Shown here one piece after another: positions 48,946 through 58,201 of a stretch of DNA of 64,000 nt. Positions within the stretch are counted from its first letter, which is position 1; every line of letters starts with the position of its first letter. Below the pieces are notes generated by a model, which worked only from the letters and a program-made list of their open reading frames with translations, did no database searches and had not been told where the DNA came from. The position numbers were made by a program, and so were the translations under genes. This DNA comes from Odontesthes bonariensis (taxonomy: Eukaryota; Chordata; Actinopteri; Atheriniformes; Atherinopsidae): assembly GCF_027942865.1 (NCBI RefSeq), contig NC_134527.1, positions 1 through 64,000 on the forward strand. The letters are read 5' to 3'.

Positions 48946-49007
48946 TCTGAAAACCCAAACAGGAAGCGGCAGCGGGATGTGGTGACCAGCTTCCGGTCGC
49001 TGTGAAG

Positions 49008-49015
49008 CCGGAAGT
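49008..49015 (+). promoter_or_regulatory. ETS-type site in ufc1 promoter
   Basis: CCGGAAGT lies 95-102 bp upstream of the ufc1 ATG, with a reversed CTTCCGG copy at about 48,989. ETS/GABPA sites of this type are common in housekeeping promoters. The ATG itself sits in AAAATGGCGGAC, a YY1-like context. Confidence 0.45.
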
Positions 49016-49109
49016 CCACGTCAGAGTCTCAGAACTCTCAGCTGAACAGGACCCGAACGGAACCGTTAGAACCGTTGGAACCCGAACTTTGTTTCAACAC
49101 TGAAACAAA

Positions 49110-49622
49110 ATGGCGGACGACACCACGCGCAAAGCCGTGTCGCAGATCCCGCTGCTGAAGACGCACGCGGGGCCGCGGGACCGCGCACTGTGGCCGCAGC
49201 GGCTGAAGGAGGAGTACCAGGCGCTGATCCGGCACGTGGAGCAGAACAAGGCGGCGGACAACGACTGGTTCCGCCTGGAGTCCAACGCGGACGGCACGCG
49301 CTGGACCGGCGCGTGCTGGTTCGTCCACGAGCTGCTGCGCTACGAATTCCGGATGGAGTTCGACATCCCGGTGACGTACCCGGAAACGGCGCCGGAGGTG
49401 GCGCTGCCGGAGCTGGACGGCAAGACCGCCAAGATGTACCGCGGCGGCAAGATCTGCCTCACCGAGCACTTCGCGCCGCTGTGGGCGCGCAACGCGCCGC
49501 GCTTCGGGCTCGCGCACCTCATGGCGCTCGGCCTCGCGCCCTGGCTCGCGGTGGAGGTCCCGGACCTGATCAGCAAGGGGCTCGTGGTCCACAAGGAGCG
49601 GCCGCGGGAGGCGGCGGAATGA
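49110..49622 (+). CDS. ufc1: UFM1-conjugating enzyme 1 (UFC1), single exon
   Basis: UFC1 is the E2 of the ufmylation pathway: it accepts UFM1 from UBA5 and passes it on with UFL1, mainly on ER-bound ribosomes. The 170-residue product aligns end to end with human UFC1 (167): [14 protein letters not shown] near the start, [15 protein letters not shown], then [20 protein letters not shown] with the catalytic Cys at position 116, as in human, and [20 protein letters not shown]. The start is the conserved MADDTTRK. The whole gene is one exon, whereas the mammalian gene has several introns, and it is very GC-rich with G/C at most third positions. It could be a functional retrocopy or a lineage-specific intronless gene. 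No residual poly(A) tract or clear target duplication is visible. It converges on fktn and diverges from ythdc1. Confidence 0.96.
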   Translation: MADDTTRKAVSQIPLLKTHAGPRDRALWPQRLKEEYQALIRHVEQNKAADNDWFRLESNADGTRWTGACWFVHELLRYEFRMEFDIPVTYPETAPEVALPELDGKTAKMYRGGKICLTEHFAPLWARNAPRFGLAHLMALGLAPWLAVEVPDLISKGLVVHKERPREAAE

Positions 49623-49676
49623 CGTCACTTACGTCATCGACCGTGGGATCACTCAAACTGCCACGACATGGCTGAT

Positions 49677-49682
49677 AATAAA
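49677..49682 (+). terminator. Poly(A) signal AATAAA of ufc1
   Basis: AATAAA lies 55 bp after the ufc1 stop, implying a 3' UTR of only about 75 nt. Confidence 0.7.
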
Positions 49683-49766
49683 CGTGATGATGTCATAACG
49701 TGATTGATTCGACTTTTATTGGATTCAGAGGTGCTGACTCAGCAGAACAATGGGACCCAGAGTGAG

Positions 49767-49925
49767 CTGGGGGGACTGGTTCTGAGCTGGGGGGGCTGGT
49801 TCTGAGCTGGGGGGGCTGGTTCTGAGCTGGGGGGACTGGTTCTGAGCTGGGGGGACTGGTTCTGAGCTGGGGGGACTGGTTCTGAGCTGGGGGGACTGGT
49901 TCTGAGCTGGGGGGGCTGGTTCTGT
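49767..49925. repeat. 20-bp G-run minisatellite downstream of ufc1
   Basis: Eight copies of GGTTCTGAGCTGGGGGGACT, some with G7. Repeated G6-G7 runs could form G-quadruplexes on the plus strand. Confidence 0.93.
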
Positions 49926-51212
49926 AACAGACTGAAACTGGATTCAGATTCATCACAGTCAGTGTTCAGTCTGTTCTGACTTCATTTTTAGGAGCTGAAA
50001 TGTCAGATTTTATGAAGAAAAGTAAAATGTTGAGGCCAGATTTCAGGATGAAATAAAGAGAAAATGAGCTTCAGTTTGATTTCTTTCACAAACTCTCTCT
50101 GCATGTGATCACTGCAGATGTGTAACGTCTGAACCTCTGGAGTCTGGGGAAGGTTTGGAGTTCTGGTTCAACACGGCAGCTCAGCTCACAGCAACGCCTT
50201 CACTCATTCAGCTTAAGTATCAGTGAAATAACGACAGATAATTCCTTATTCAGAGGCTGTATTACCTCTGACTTTCACCAAACTTATCGGGGAGCAGATG
50301 AACGTATTTTATGCCAGAAATAATGTCCAGCTTTAAAAAACCGAACTTCTCCTTTCAGGCGAGACACTACAGGTGAACAGGGGAATATTTTAAAATAACA
50401 GATATCATCATGAAACTTCCTCAGTTTATTACTTATACAAGTATGAAAAAAAAATGTATTTTTTAGAAATTTGTATGTTTAATTATGCAAATTCAGCATT
50501 ATCTCATTAAATATGCGCACATTTGCATATATTTCCAGAAGATAGATCTGAACATGTGATAAAGCCAGGTACAAAATGCTTTTCTTATTTTGTTTACACA
50601 CTAAATTAAAAGAAAGTTACAGAGGGGTTTCAGGATATCTGCTTTCATTTCCTAGGAAATCAAAATATACTGCCCAGAGCCTAAAAAACATCAATTTTCG
50701 CCATATTTTTTTATTATAATGTCACATAAATCAGGCCAGGAATGATTTATCAACAAATCCTTCTGTAAATATCTTCAGAATACTGCTAAGTATATAACTG
50801 GAAAGTTTGGTGTTCGCAGGTGCTCCATAGGCTGAGATATTGATACTGGCAAAATACAAAAAATGATTTTAAGAAAACGGCATTTAGAGATTTAAATAGA
50901 ATTCATTTTGGTAATTTTGGCCGAAACGTACTGCCGCGAGTAAACAAAATGTACATTTTAATTTATGTTTTGAAATAACACATATTGAAGGAGTAGACTG
51001 GCCCAAAATCTAAAAATCACTGTTTTTGTCTCGCTTTAAGAAAACAAACTCGTGGAAGTTAAATCGGTCGCGTTTCGTCCTTTTGGCTTCAGTTTGTGTG
51101 TTTCTTCAGAGGCTTCCGGCTGATTGGCTGAGCTGGTAGAAGACAGGTGACCCACACCTGCGGAGTCACAGTTCAGCTACAGAAATCATTCAGGGCCCAG
51201 ATATGTATAAAC
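49926..51212. other. Intergenic region between ufc1 and fktn
   Basis: AT-rich, with no exon or RNA gene recognised. The block from about 50,230 to 51,050 has the look of a decayed repeat (many short T/A runs, no frame), but I cannot name a family. Confidence 0.5.
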
Positions 51213-51218
51213 TTTATT
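51213..51218 (-). terminator. Poly(A) signal AATAAA of fktn
   Basis: AATAAA on the minus strand lies 47 bp beyond the fktn stop codon, predicting a very short 3' UTR. Confidence 0.6.
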
Positions 51219-51264
51219 TAAACAGGTGAGTTACAGGTCAGTCTTTATGTTGCTCCTCCTCCTC

Positions 51265-51478
51265 TCAGTATACTTGAATAAGCTCCGCCCACTCATCCGG
51301 AGGCCACACCCCGTTTTCCTGTACGTTGCTTGGAGACGACTTCCAGTCCCAGGTCCTCACCGGGACGCTCCAGGCGGGGCCGTAGTTCGCCGTCACGTAG
51401 TCGAGCGTCTCACAGGGAACGCGGACCTTCAGCTCGAGAAGCTCCGCCCAGCAGAGCGAGAAGCGAGGGAAGACGTAC
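51265..51478 (-). CDS. fktn: fktn last coding exon
   Basis: Encodes [33 protein letters not shown] and the C terminus ending ELIQVY, with TGA at 51,265-51,267. The acceptor is CTTTCAG|G. Confidence 0.95.
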
Positions 51479-54400
51479 CTGAAAGCAAAAAAACCTTCAG
51501 ATTAACGGGTCGATCGGGCTGATGTGGGCAGTCTGTTTATCATTCTTCTTCTTTAACTGCACCTAATGAACCCAAACACAGCTTCAGGGGTCCGGCTGCC
51601 TCTTCATGCTGTAAAATGTTCTTTAAAGATCCACTTCCATCGTTATTTCATCTACAAACATACATATTACTGTGGTCACCACTATGATTGAATGCATTGT
51701 GCATCGTTTCTGTCAAAAATATCGTCCTTGTCTCCTTGTTTCAAGCTGTTTTGTGTGAGCTAGAATTGGCCTGTGTGGCAAACGACTGGCTTTACCGGTT
51801 TTCCTCATGAATATCCGTGACGTGACAATAAGGCAGCTCTGACTGGTTTCTAAAACTAAACGTCACGGGGCACACCCCCTGGACCCCGGCTGAGCTGTGC
51901 CACTGCCAGCCCGCAGCGCGCTGTGTTTGAACTGTGCTGCGCTGCAACGATTGGCAATCATTGCTGTGAATTTGTGAAAGTTGGCGGATAAAATCATGTC
52001 TTCGCACCGCCTTACTCGCGTGAGTAAAAAAACGAGCGAATAGCTGAAGGGGCTAACCATGGCTGATATAAGCTGATATAAGCACCATGGCTGATATAAG
52101 CACCATGGCTGATATAAGCACCATGGCTGATATAAGCACCATGGCTGATATAAGCACCATGGCTGTTATAAGCACCATGGCTGATATAAGCACCATGGCT
52201 GATATAAGCACCATGGCTGATATAAGCACCATGGCTGATATAAGCTGATATAAGCACCATGGCTGATAAAAGCTGATATAAGCACCATGGCTGATAAAAG
52301 CTGATATAAGCACCATGGCTGATATAAGCACCATGGCTGATATAAGCACCATGGCTGATATAAGCACCATGGCTGATATAAGCACCATGGCTGATATAAG
52401 CTGATATAAGCACCATCCGGTGGTGCATTCAGCTCGAATAATTTCACCGCCTTCTCCAGGAGTTGCGTCTGGATGGCGGCCGCCTCCAGCGGCACCCCAG
52501 GCCCACCAGGACCCGGTTTGGTGACCTGCTCGGGAGGATCGGTGCCGCGATCTCTCGGCAGGACACCAGGCCGTGATTTCAGGTTTATTTATTTATTTAA
52601 TTTAGTCAGGGACCATGTGCAAAGAACATTAATTACAAAGTAAAGAGATGACCTGCACCAGATTGTAGCTTAGAAGCTAATTTCCACCTGCAGTCCCATC
52701 TGCACGTCACAGACACGACTCCATTTCAGCCGCGGAGCGCCTGTCCATCAGGTTAGCTGTGGCCATACAAGGCTATGGGCGGGGCTTACGACCGAGTGAC
52801 GGGTCAAAGTTTCGCCTTCTCTCACAGTGACGGGTCAAAGTTTCGCCTTCTCTCTCAGTGACGGGTCAAAGTTTCGCCTTCTCTCTCAGTGACGGGTCAA
52901 AGTTTCGCCTTCTCTCACAGTGACGGGTCAAAGTTTCGCCTTCTCTCTCAGTGACGGGTCAAAGTTTCGCCTTCTCTCACAGTGACGGGTCAAAGTTTCG
53001 CCTTCTCTCACAGTGACGGGTCAAAGTTTCGCCTTCTCTCACAGTGACGGGTCAAAGTTTCGCCTTCTCTCACAGTGACGGGTCAAAGTTTCGCCTTCTC
53101 TCACAGTGACGGGTCAAAGTTTCGCCTTCTCTCAGTGACGGGTCAAAGTTTCGCCTTCTCTCACAGTGACGGGTCAAAGTTTCGCCTTCTCTCACAGCGA
53201 CGGGTCAAAGTTTCGCCTTCTCTCAGTGACGGATCAAAGTTTCGCCTTCTCTCACAGTGACGGGTCAAAGTTTCGCCTTCTCTCACAGTGACGGGTCAAA
53301 GTTTCGCCTTCTCTCTCAGTGACGGGTCAAAGTTTCGCCTTCTCTCACAGTGACGGGTCAAAGTTTCGCCTTCTCTCACAGTGACGGGTCAAAGTTTCGC
53401 CTTCTCTCACAGTGACGGGTCAAAGTTTCGCCTTCTCTCACAGTGACGGGTCAAAGTTTCGCCTTCTCTCACAGTGACGGATCAAAGTTTCGCCTTCTCT
53501 CACAGTGACGGGTCAAAGTTTCGCCTTCTCTCACAGTGACGGGTCAAAGTTTCGCCTTCTCTCACAGTGACGGGTCAAAGTTTCGCCTTCTCTCACAGTG
53601 ACGGGTCAAAGTTTCGCCTTCTCTCACAGTGACGGGTCAAAGTTTCGCCTTCTCTCACAGTGACGGGTCAAAGTTTCGCCTTCTCTCTCAGTGACGGGTC
53701 AAAGTTTCGCCTTCTCTCTCAGTGACGGGTCAAAGTTTCGCCTTCTCTCACAGCGACGGGTCAAAGTTTCGCCTTCTCTCACAGTGACGGGTCAAAGTTT
53801 CGCCTTCTCTCTCAGTGACGGGTCAAAGTTTCGCCTTCTCTCTCAGTGACGGGTCAAAGTTTCGCCTTCTCTCACAGCGACGGGTCAAAGTTTCGCCTTC
53901 TCTCAGTGACGGATCAAAGTTTCGCCTTCTCTCACAGTGACGGGTCAAAGTTTCGCCTTCTCTCACAGTGACGGGTCAAAGTTTCGCCTTCTCTCTCAGT
54001 GACGGGTCAAAGTTTCGCCTTCTCTCACAGTGACGGGTCAAAGTTTCGCCTTCTCTCACAGTGACGGGTCAAAGTTTCGCCTTCTCTCACAGCGACGGGT
54101 CAAAGTTTCGCCTTCTCTCACAGTGACGGGTCAAAGTTTCGCCTTCTCTCAGTGACGGGTCAAAGTTTCGCCTTCTCTCAGTGACGGGTCAAAGTTTCGC
54201 CTTCTCTCAGTGACGGGTCAAAGTTTCGCCTTCTCTCACAGTGACGGGTCAAAGTTTCGCCTTCTCTCACAGTGACGGGTCAAAGTTTCGCCTTCTCTCT
54301 CAGTGACGGGTCAAAGTTTCGCCTTCTCTCACGCGCTCATTTGTCTGTCTCTGAGTGCGGTGACCCTTCAGTGACCAGTGCAGCCCAAGTAGGTCGAATT

Positions 54401-56041
54401 ACACTTTGGCGCGGCGCATACTCATATGACTTGTTGTGACCTACCACATTTTAAAATGAGTGACACAAAAGTGGTTTCCAGCGAAAGTTGGCCTTTAAAA
54501 TATTTTTTAATTCTTCTTTTTCCTCAAAAGTCACTTTGGATAAAAGTGTCTGCGATAAGCATGAATGTAAACGATGGATATGAGCCCATATACAGCGGTT
54601 CTGATGGTTCTGATGGTTCTGACCAGCCTCTCTGAACCGGGAGGAACCGGACCCAACGGCAGGAGGTCAAACGCATCACAAAGGTCGGGGTGATGCCATC
54701 TCCATGGCAACAGATCTGCAGCCCAGTCCCCGTCACATAATGATGATGTCACAGGAAACTGAGCACACCTGGCAGAACCGCGGGTCAGAACCGCGGGTCA
54801 GAACCGCGGGTCAGAACCGCGGGTCAGAACCGCGGGTCAGAACCGCGGGTCAGAGCTTCTTACTTGAACTTCCTGCCGCTCCTCGCCTGCGTCCCTCCGT
54901 TCCACAGCACGTCTCCGTCCTCGTAGAAGAAGAAGACGTCCAGCTTCACGTCGCCGCTCAGAAACGACAGCTCCAGGCTGTCCGCCACCTGCTCGCCAAA
55001 CACAGACGCCGTCAGAGAGAAGCGACCAGAACCGGGTCAGAGAATCCGAACCGGGTCAGAGAAACCGAACCGGGTCAGAGTCACCGAACCGAGTCAGAGA
55101 ATCCGAACCGGGTCAGAGAATCCGAACCGGGTCAGAGAATCCGAACCGGGTCAGAGCCACCGAACCGGGTCAGATAAACCGAACCGGTCAGAGACACCGA
55201 ACCGGGTCCAAAAGCAGAAAGGTTCCCACCTTTCCAAACTTGTGTTTGAGCGACAGGCCGGCGTCTGCGAACGCTGCGATGATGTCAGACCTGAAGTCTG
55301 CGATGAAGACTCCGATGTCCACGTCCCGACTGTACGAGATGACGCCGCACTGCCGGAACCATCCTGCAGGGGGCGACAGTTCACAGACGGGTCACGGGGA
55401 GGAGCACCGGGCTTCCTCTTCCTGTTTCAGCACCAACAGACAGGAAGTTAGCTGGAAACATTCGTTTGTTACCCAAACAGGTTCCGCTGCTGAGCCAGAA
55501 CGGGACGTCCAGGCCGGCGAGGGTCCGAGCGGCTAAATGAAGCAGCGCCTTCACTTTTCTCCGGAACTCGACGGCGGCGGCGGACGAGTCATCAGGGTAG
55601 AGCTGCGTTCAGGGACACAGGAAACGGGAAACTCAGTTTTCTGCCTCCTCAGGTTCTGGGAACTTTGGTTCCTGAAGGCGGAAACAAACCTGCAGGAAGT
55701 TCCTGGCGCCGTGGTGATGACACTCCAGGAAGCGGGCGCCTCGCTGCTGACCCACGAAGCGGGAAATGTTGCGTGGGACTCGAACATCGAGGCCGTCCAG
55801 GACGGTGAGAACCAGCTCCGGCCTGCAGGGAGACACGTGGACAGGTGATGATGTCAATTCCTGTTTAAAAACATCTCACCGATCATTCAGCGCCCCCCGG
55901 TGGCTCCCACCTGTCATACGCTCCGGCGTGGCGTCCGTAGTCCAGCAGCCGGAAGGGGGCGAAGCCGCGGTCCATGGTGGCTCTGAGGCGCAGCGCTCCG
56001 TGCCAGAGATAGTTCCCGCTGCGCTCGTACAGGAACACCAC
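51265..56041 (-). CDS. fktn: Fukutin, last six coding exons (5' part outside window)
   Basis: Fukutin is a Golgi type II membrane protein that transfers ribitol-5-phosphate from CDP-ribitol onto the core M3 glycan of alpha-dystroglycan, in concert with FKRP. Six exons give 867 nt, i.e. 288 C-terminal residues plus stop; all borders are GT-AG and phases agree. Human fukutin has 461 residues, so about 170 N-terminal residues, including the membrane anchor, lie beyond 64,000. Visible marks: [34 protein letters not shown], the catalytic-type DVD in [23 protein letters not shown] and the end [28 protein letters not shown]. No key residue is lost. Its introns hold four tandem arrays; the upstream intron is at least 7.9 kb of array. 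Confidence 0.94.
51479..52060. other. fktn last intron, non-tandem part
   Basis: Mixed sequence with no exon. The part from about 51,610 looks like a decayed mobile element next to the 18-bp array, but no family was recognised. Confidence 0.5.
52062..52412. repeat. 18-bp minisatellite in fktn last intron
   Basis: About 17 copies of CACCATGGCTGATATAAG, some with an extra CTGATATAAG and one with GTTATAAG. The unit length keeps minus-strand frames open. Confidence 0.95.
52413..52790 (-). other. Orphan open frame and LINE-like flank in fktn last intron
   Basis: The minus strand of 52,413-52,570 is open and reads [27 protein letters not shown], which looks like real protein (helical, balanced composition) but was not recognised; it may be a transposon protein fragment. 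The neighbour 52,575-52,720 (TTTATTTATTTAATTTAGTC) resembles an antisense retrotransposon end. Confidence 0.3.
52795..54333. repeat. 31-bp minisatellite in fktn last intron
   Basis: About 50 copies of AGTGACGGGTCAAAGTTTC, GCCTTCTCTCAC, with CTCTCAG variants, 27-bp units lacking ACAG, and rare GCGACGG or GGATCAAAG changes. The rare variants recur in the same order (near 53,190-53,240 and 53,870-53,920), pointing to duplication of blocks. Confidence 0.96.
54334..54772. other. fktn last intron, right non-tandem part
   Basis: Unique-looking intron sequence, with a triple GGTTCTGAT at about 54,597-54,620. No exon or RNA gene was seen. Confidence 0.5.
54773..54852. repeat. 13-bp repeat next to fktn exon
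   Basis: Six copies of CAGAACCGCGGGT, ending 11 bp from the donor of the next-to-last fktn exon. Each unit has the palindrome CCGCGG. Confidence 0.93.
54864..54988 (-). CDS. fktn: fktn next-to-last coding exon
   Basis: Encodes [41 protein letters not shown]. Borders are GAGCAG|GTG and CAA|GTAAGA. Confidence 0.94.
55020..55205. repeat. 19-bp minisatellite in fktn intron
   Basis: About ten copies of AGAGAATCCGAACCGGGTC with AAACC, TCACC and CCACC variants, filling most of the 241-bp intron. Confidence 0.93.
55230..55363 (-). CDS. fktn: fktn coding exon with DVD motif
   Basis: Encodes [47 protein letters not shown] fits the metal/nucleotide-binding DxD motif of this transferase family. Borders are CTGCAG|GA and AAG|GTGGGA. 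Confidence 0.95.
55473..55602 (-). CDS. fktn: fktn coding exon
   Basis: Encodes [43 protein letters not shown]. Borders are ACGCAG|CTC and G|GTAACA. Confidence 0.94.
55690..55822 (-). CDS. fktn: fktn coding exon
   Basis: Encodes [44 protein letters not shown]. Borders are CTGCAG|G and CAG|GTTTGT. Confidence 0.92.
55911..56041 (-). CDS. fktn: fktn coding exon adjoining the array
   Basis: Encodes [43 protein letters not shown]. The acceptor TCTGCTCAG|GTGGT is itself the last unit of the upstream tandem array. The donor is AG|GTGGGA. Confidence 0.92.
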
Positions 56042-56619
56042 CTGAGCAGAGGAGTCACTGTGAGACCAGAACCAGAACCAGAACCAGACCACCTGAGCAG
56101 AGGAGTCACTGTGAGACCAGAACCAGAACCAGACCACCTGAGCAGAGGAGTCACTGTGAGACCAGAACCAGAACCAGAACCAGACCACCTGAGCAGAGGA
56201 GTCACTGTGAGACCAGAACCAGAACCAGAACCAGACCACCTGAGCAGAGGAGTCACTGTGAGACCAGAACCAGAACCAGAACCAGACCAGCTGAGCAGAG
56301 GAGTCACTGTGAGACCAGAACCAGAACCAGAACCAGACCAGCTGAGCAGAGGAGTCACTGTGAGACCAGAACCAGAACCAGAACCAGACCACCTGAGCAG
56401 AGGAGTCACTGTGAGACCAGAACCAGAAACAGAACCAGACCACCTGAGCAGAGGAGTCACTGTGAGACCAGAACCAGAACCAGACCAGCTGAGCAGAGGA
56501 GTCACTGTGAGACCAGAACCAGAACCAGAACCAGAACCAGACCACCTGAGCAGAGGAGTCACTGTGAGACCAGAACCAGAACCAGAACCAGACCACCTGA
56601 GCAGAGGAGTCACTGTGAG

Positions 56620-56655
<36 letters not shown>

Positions 56656-57089
56656 CCAGCTGAACAGAGGAGTCACTGTGAGACCAGAACCAGAACCAGA
56701 ACCAGAGCACCTGAGTAGAGGAGTCACTGTGAGACCAGAACCAGAACCAGACCAGCTGAGCAGAGGAGTCACTGTGAGACCAGAACCAGAACCAGAACCA
56801 GAACCAGACCACCTGAGCAGAGGAGTCACTGTGAGACCAGAACCAGAACCAGACCAGCTGAGCAGAGGAGTCACTGTGAGACCAGAACCAGAACCAGAAC
56901 CAGACCACCTGAGCAGAGCAGAAGAGTCACTGTGAGACCAGAACCAGAACCAGAACCAGACCACCTGAGCAGAGGAGTCACTGTGAGACCAGAACCAGAA
57001 CCAGAACCAGACCACCTGAGCAGAGGAGTCACTGTGAGACCAGAACCAGAACCAGAACCAGACCAGCTGAGCAGAGGACTCACTGTGAG

Positions 57090-57125
<36 letters not shown>

Positions 57126-57695
57126 CCACCTGAGCAGAGGAGTCACTGTGAGACCAGAACCAGAACCAGAACCAGACCACCTGAGCAGAGGACTCACTGT
57201 GAGACCAGAACCAGAACCAGAACCAGACCACCTGAGCAGAGGACTCACTGTGAGCCCAGAACCAGAACCAGACCAGCTGAGCAGAGGACTCACTGTGAGA
57301 CCAGAACCAGAATCAGACCACCTGAGCAGAGGAGTCACTGTGAGACCAGAACCAGAACCAGAACCAGACCAGCTGAGCAGAGGACTCACTGTGAGACCAG
57401 AACCAGAACCAGACCAGCTGAGCAGAGGAGTCACTGTGAGACCAGAACCAGAACCAGAACCAGACCAGCTGAGCAGAGGAGTCACTGTGAGACCAGAACC
57501 AGAACCAGACCAGCTGAGCAGAGGAGTCACTGTGAGACCAGAACCAGAACCAGAACCAGAACCAGACCACCTGAGCAGAGGAGTCACTGTGAGACCAGAA
57601 CCAGAACCAGAACCAGACCACCTGAGCAGAGGACTCACTGTGAGACCAGAACCAGAACCAGAACCAGACCAGCTGAGCAGAGGAGTCACTGTGAG

Positions 57696-57731
<36 letters not shown>

Positions 57732-58165
57732 CCAGCTGAACAGAGGAGTCACTGTGAGACCAGAACCAGAACCAGAACCAGAGCACCTGAGTAGAGGAGT
57801 CACTGTGAGACCAGAACCAGAACCAGACCAGCTGAGCAGAGGAGTCACTGTGAGACCAGAACCAGAACCAGAACCAGAACCAGACCACCTGAGCAGAGGA
57901 GTCACTGTGAGACCAGAACCAGAACCAGACCAGCTGAGCAGAGGAGTCACTGTGAGACCAGAACCAGAACCAGAACCAGACCACCTGAGCAGAGCAGAGG
58001 AGTCACTGTGAGACCAGAACCAGAACCAGAACCAGACCACCTGAGCAGAGGAGTCACTGTGAGACCAGAACCAGAACCAGAACCAGACCACCTGAGCAGA
58101 GGAGTCACTGTGAGACCAGAACCAGAACCAGAACCAGACCAGCTGAGCAGAGGACTCACTGTGAG

Positions 58166-58201
<36 letters not shown>

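Noticed and set aside
49190..49675. Second long frame (Ala/Gly/Arg-rich) overlapping ufc1
   Set aside because: It is the alternative frame of a very GC-rich gene; the conserved UFC1 frame is unambiguous.
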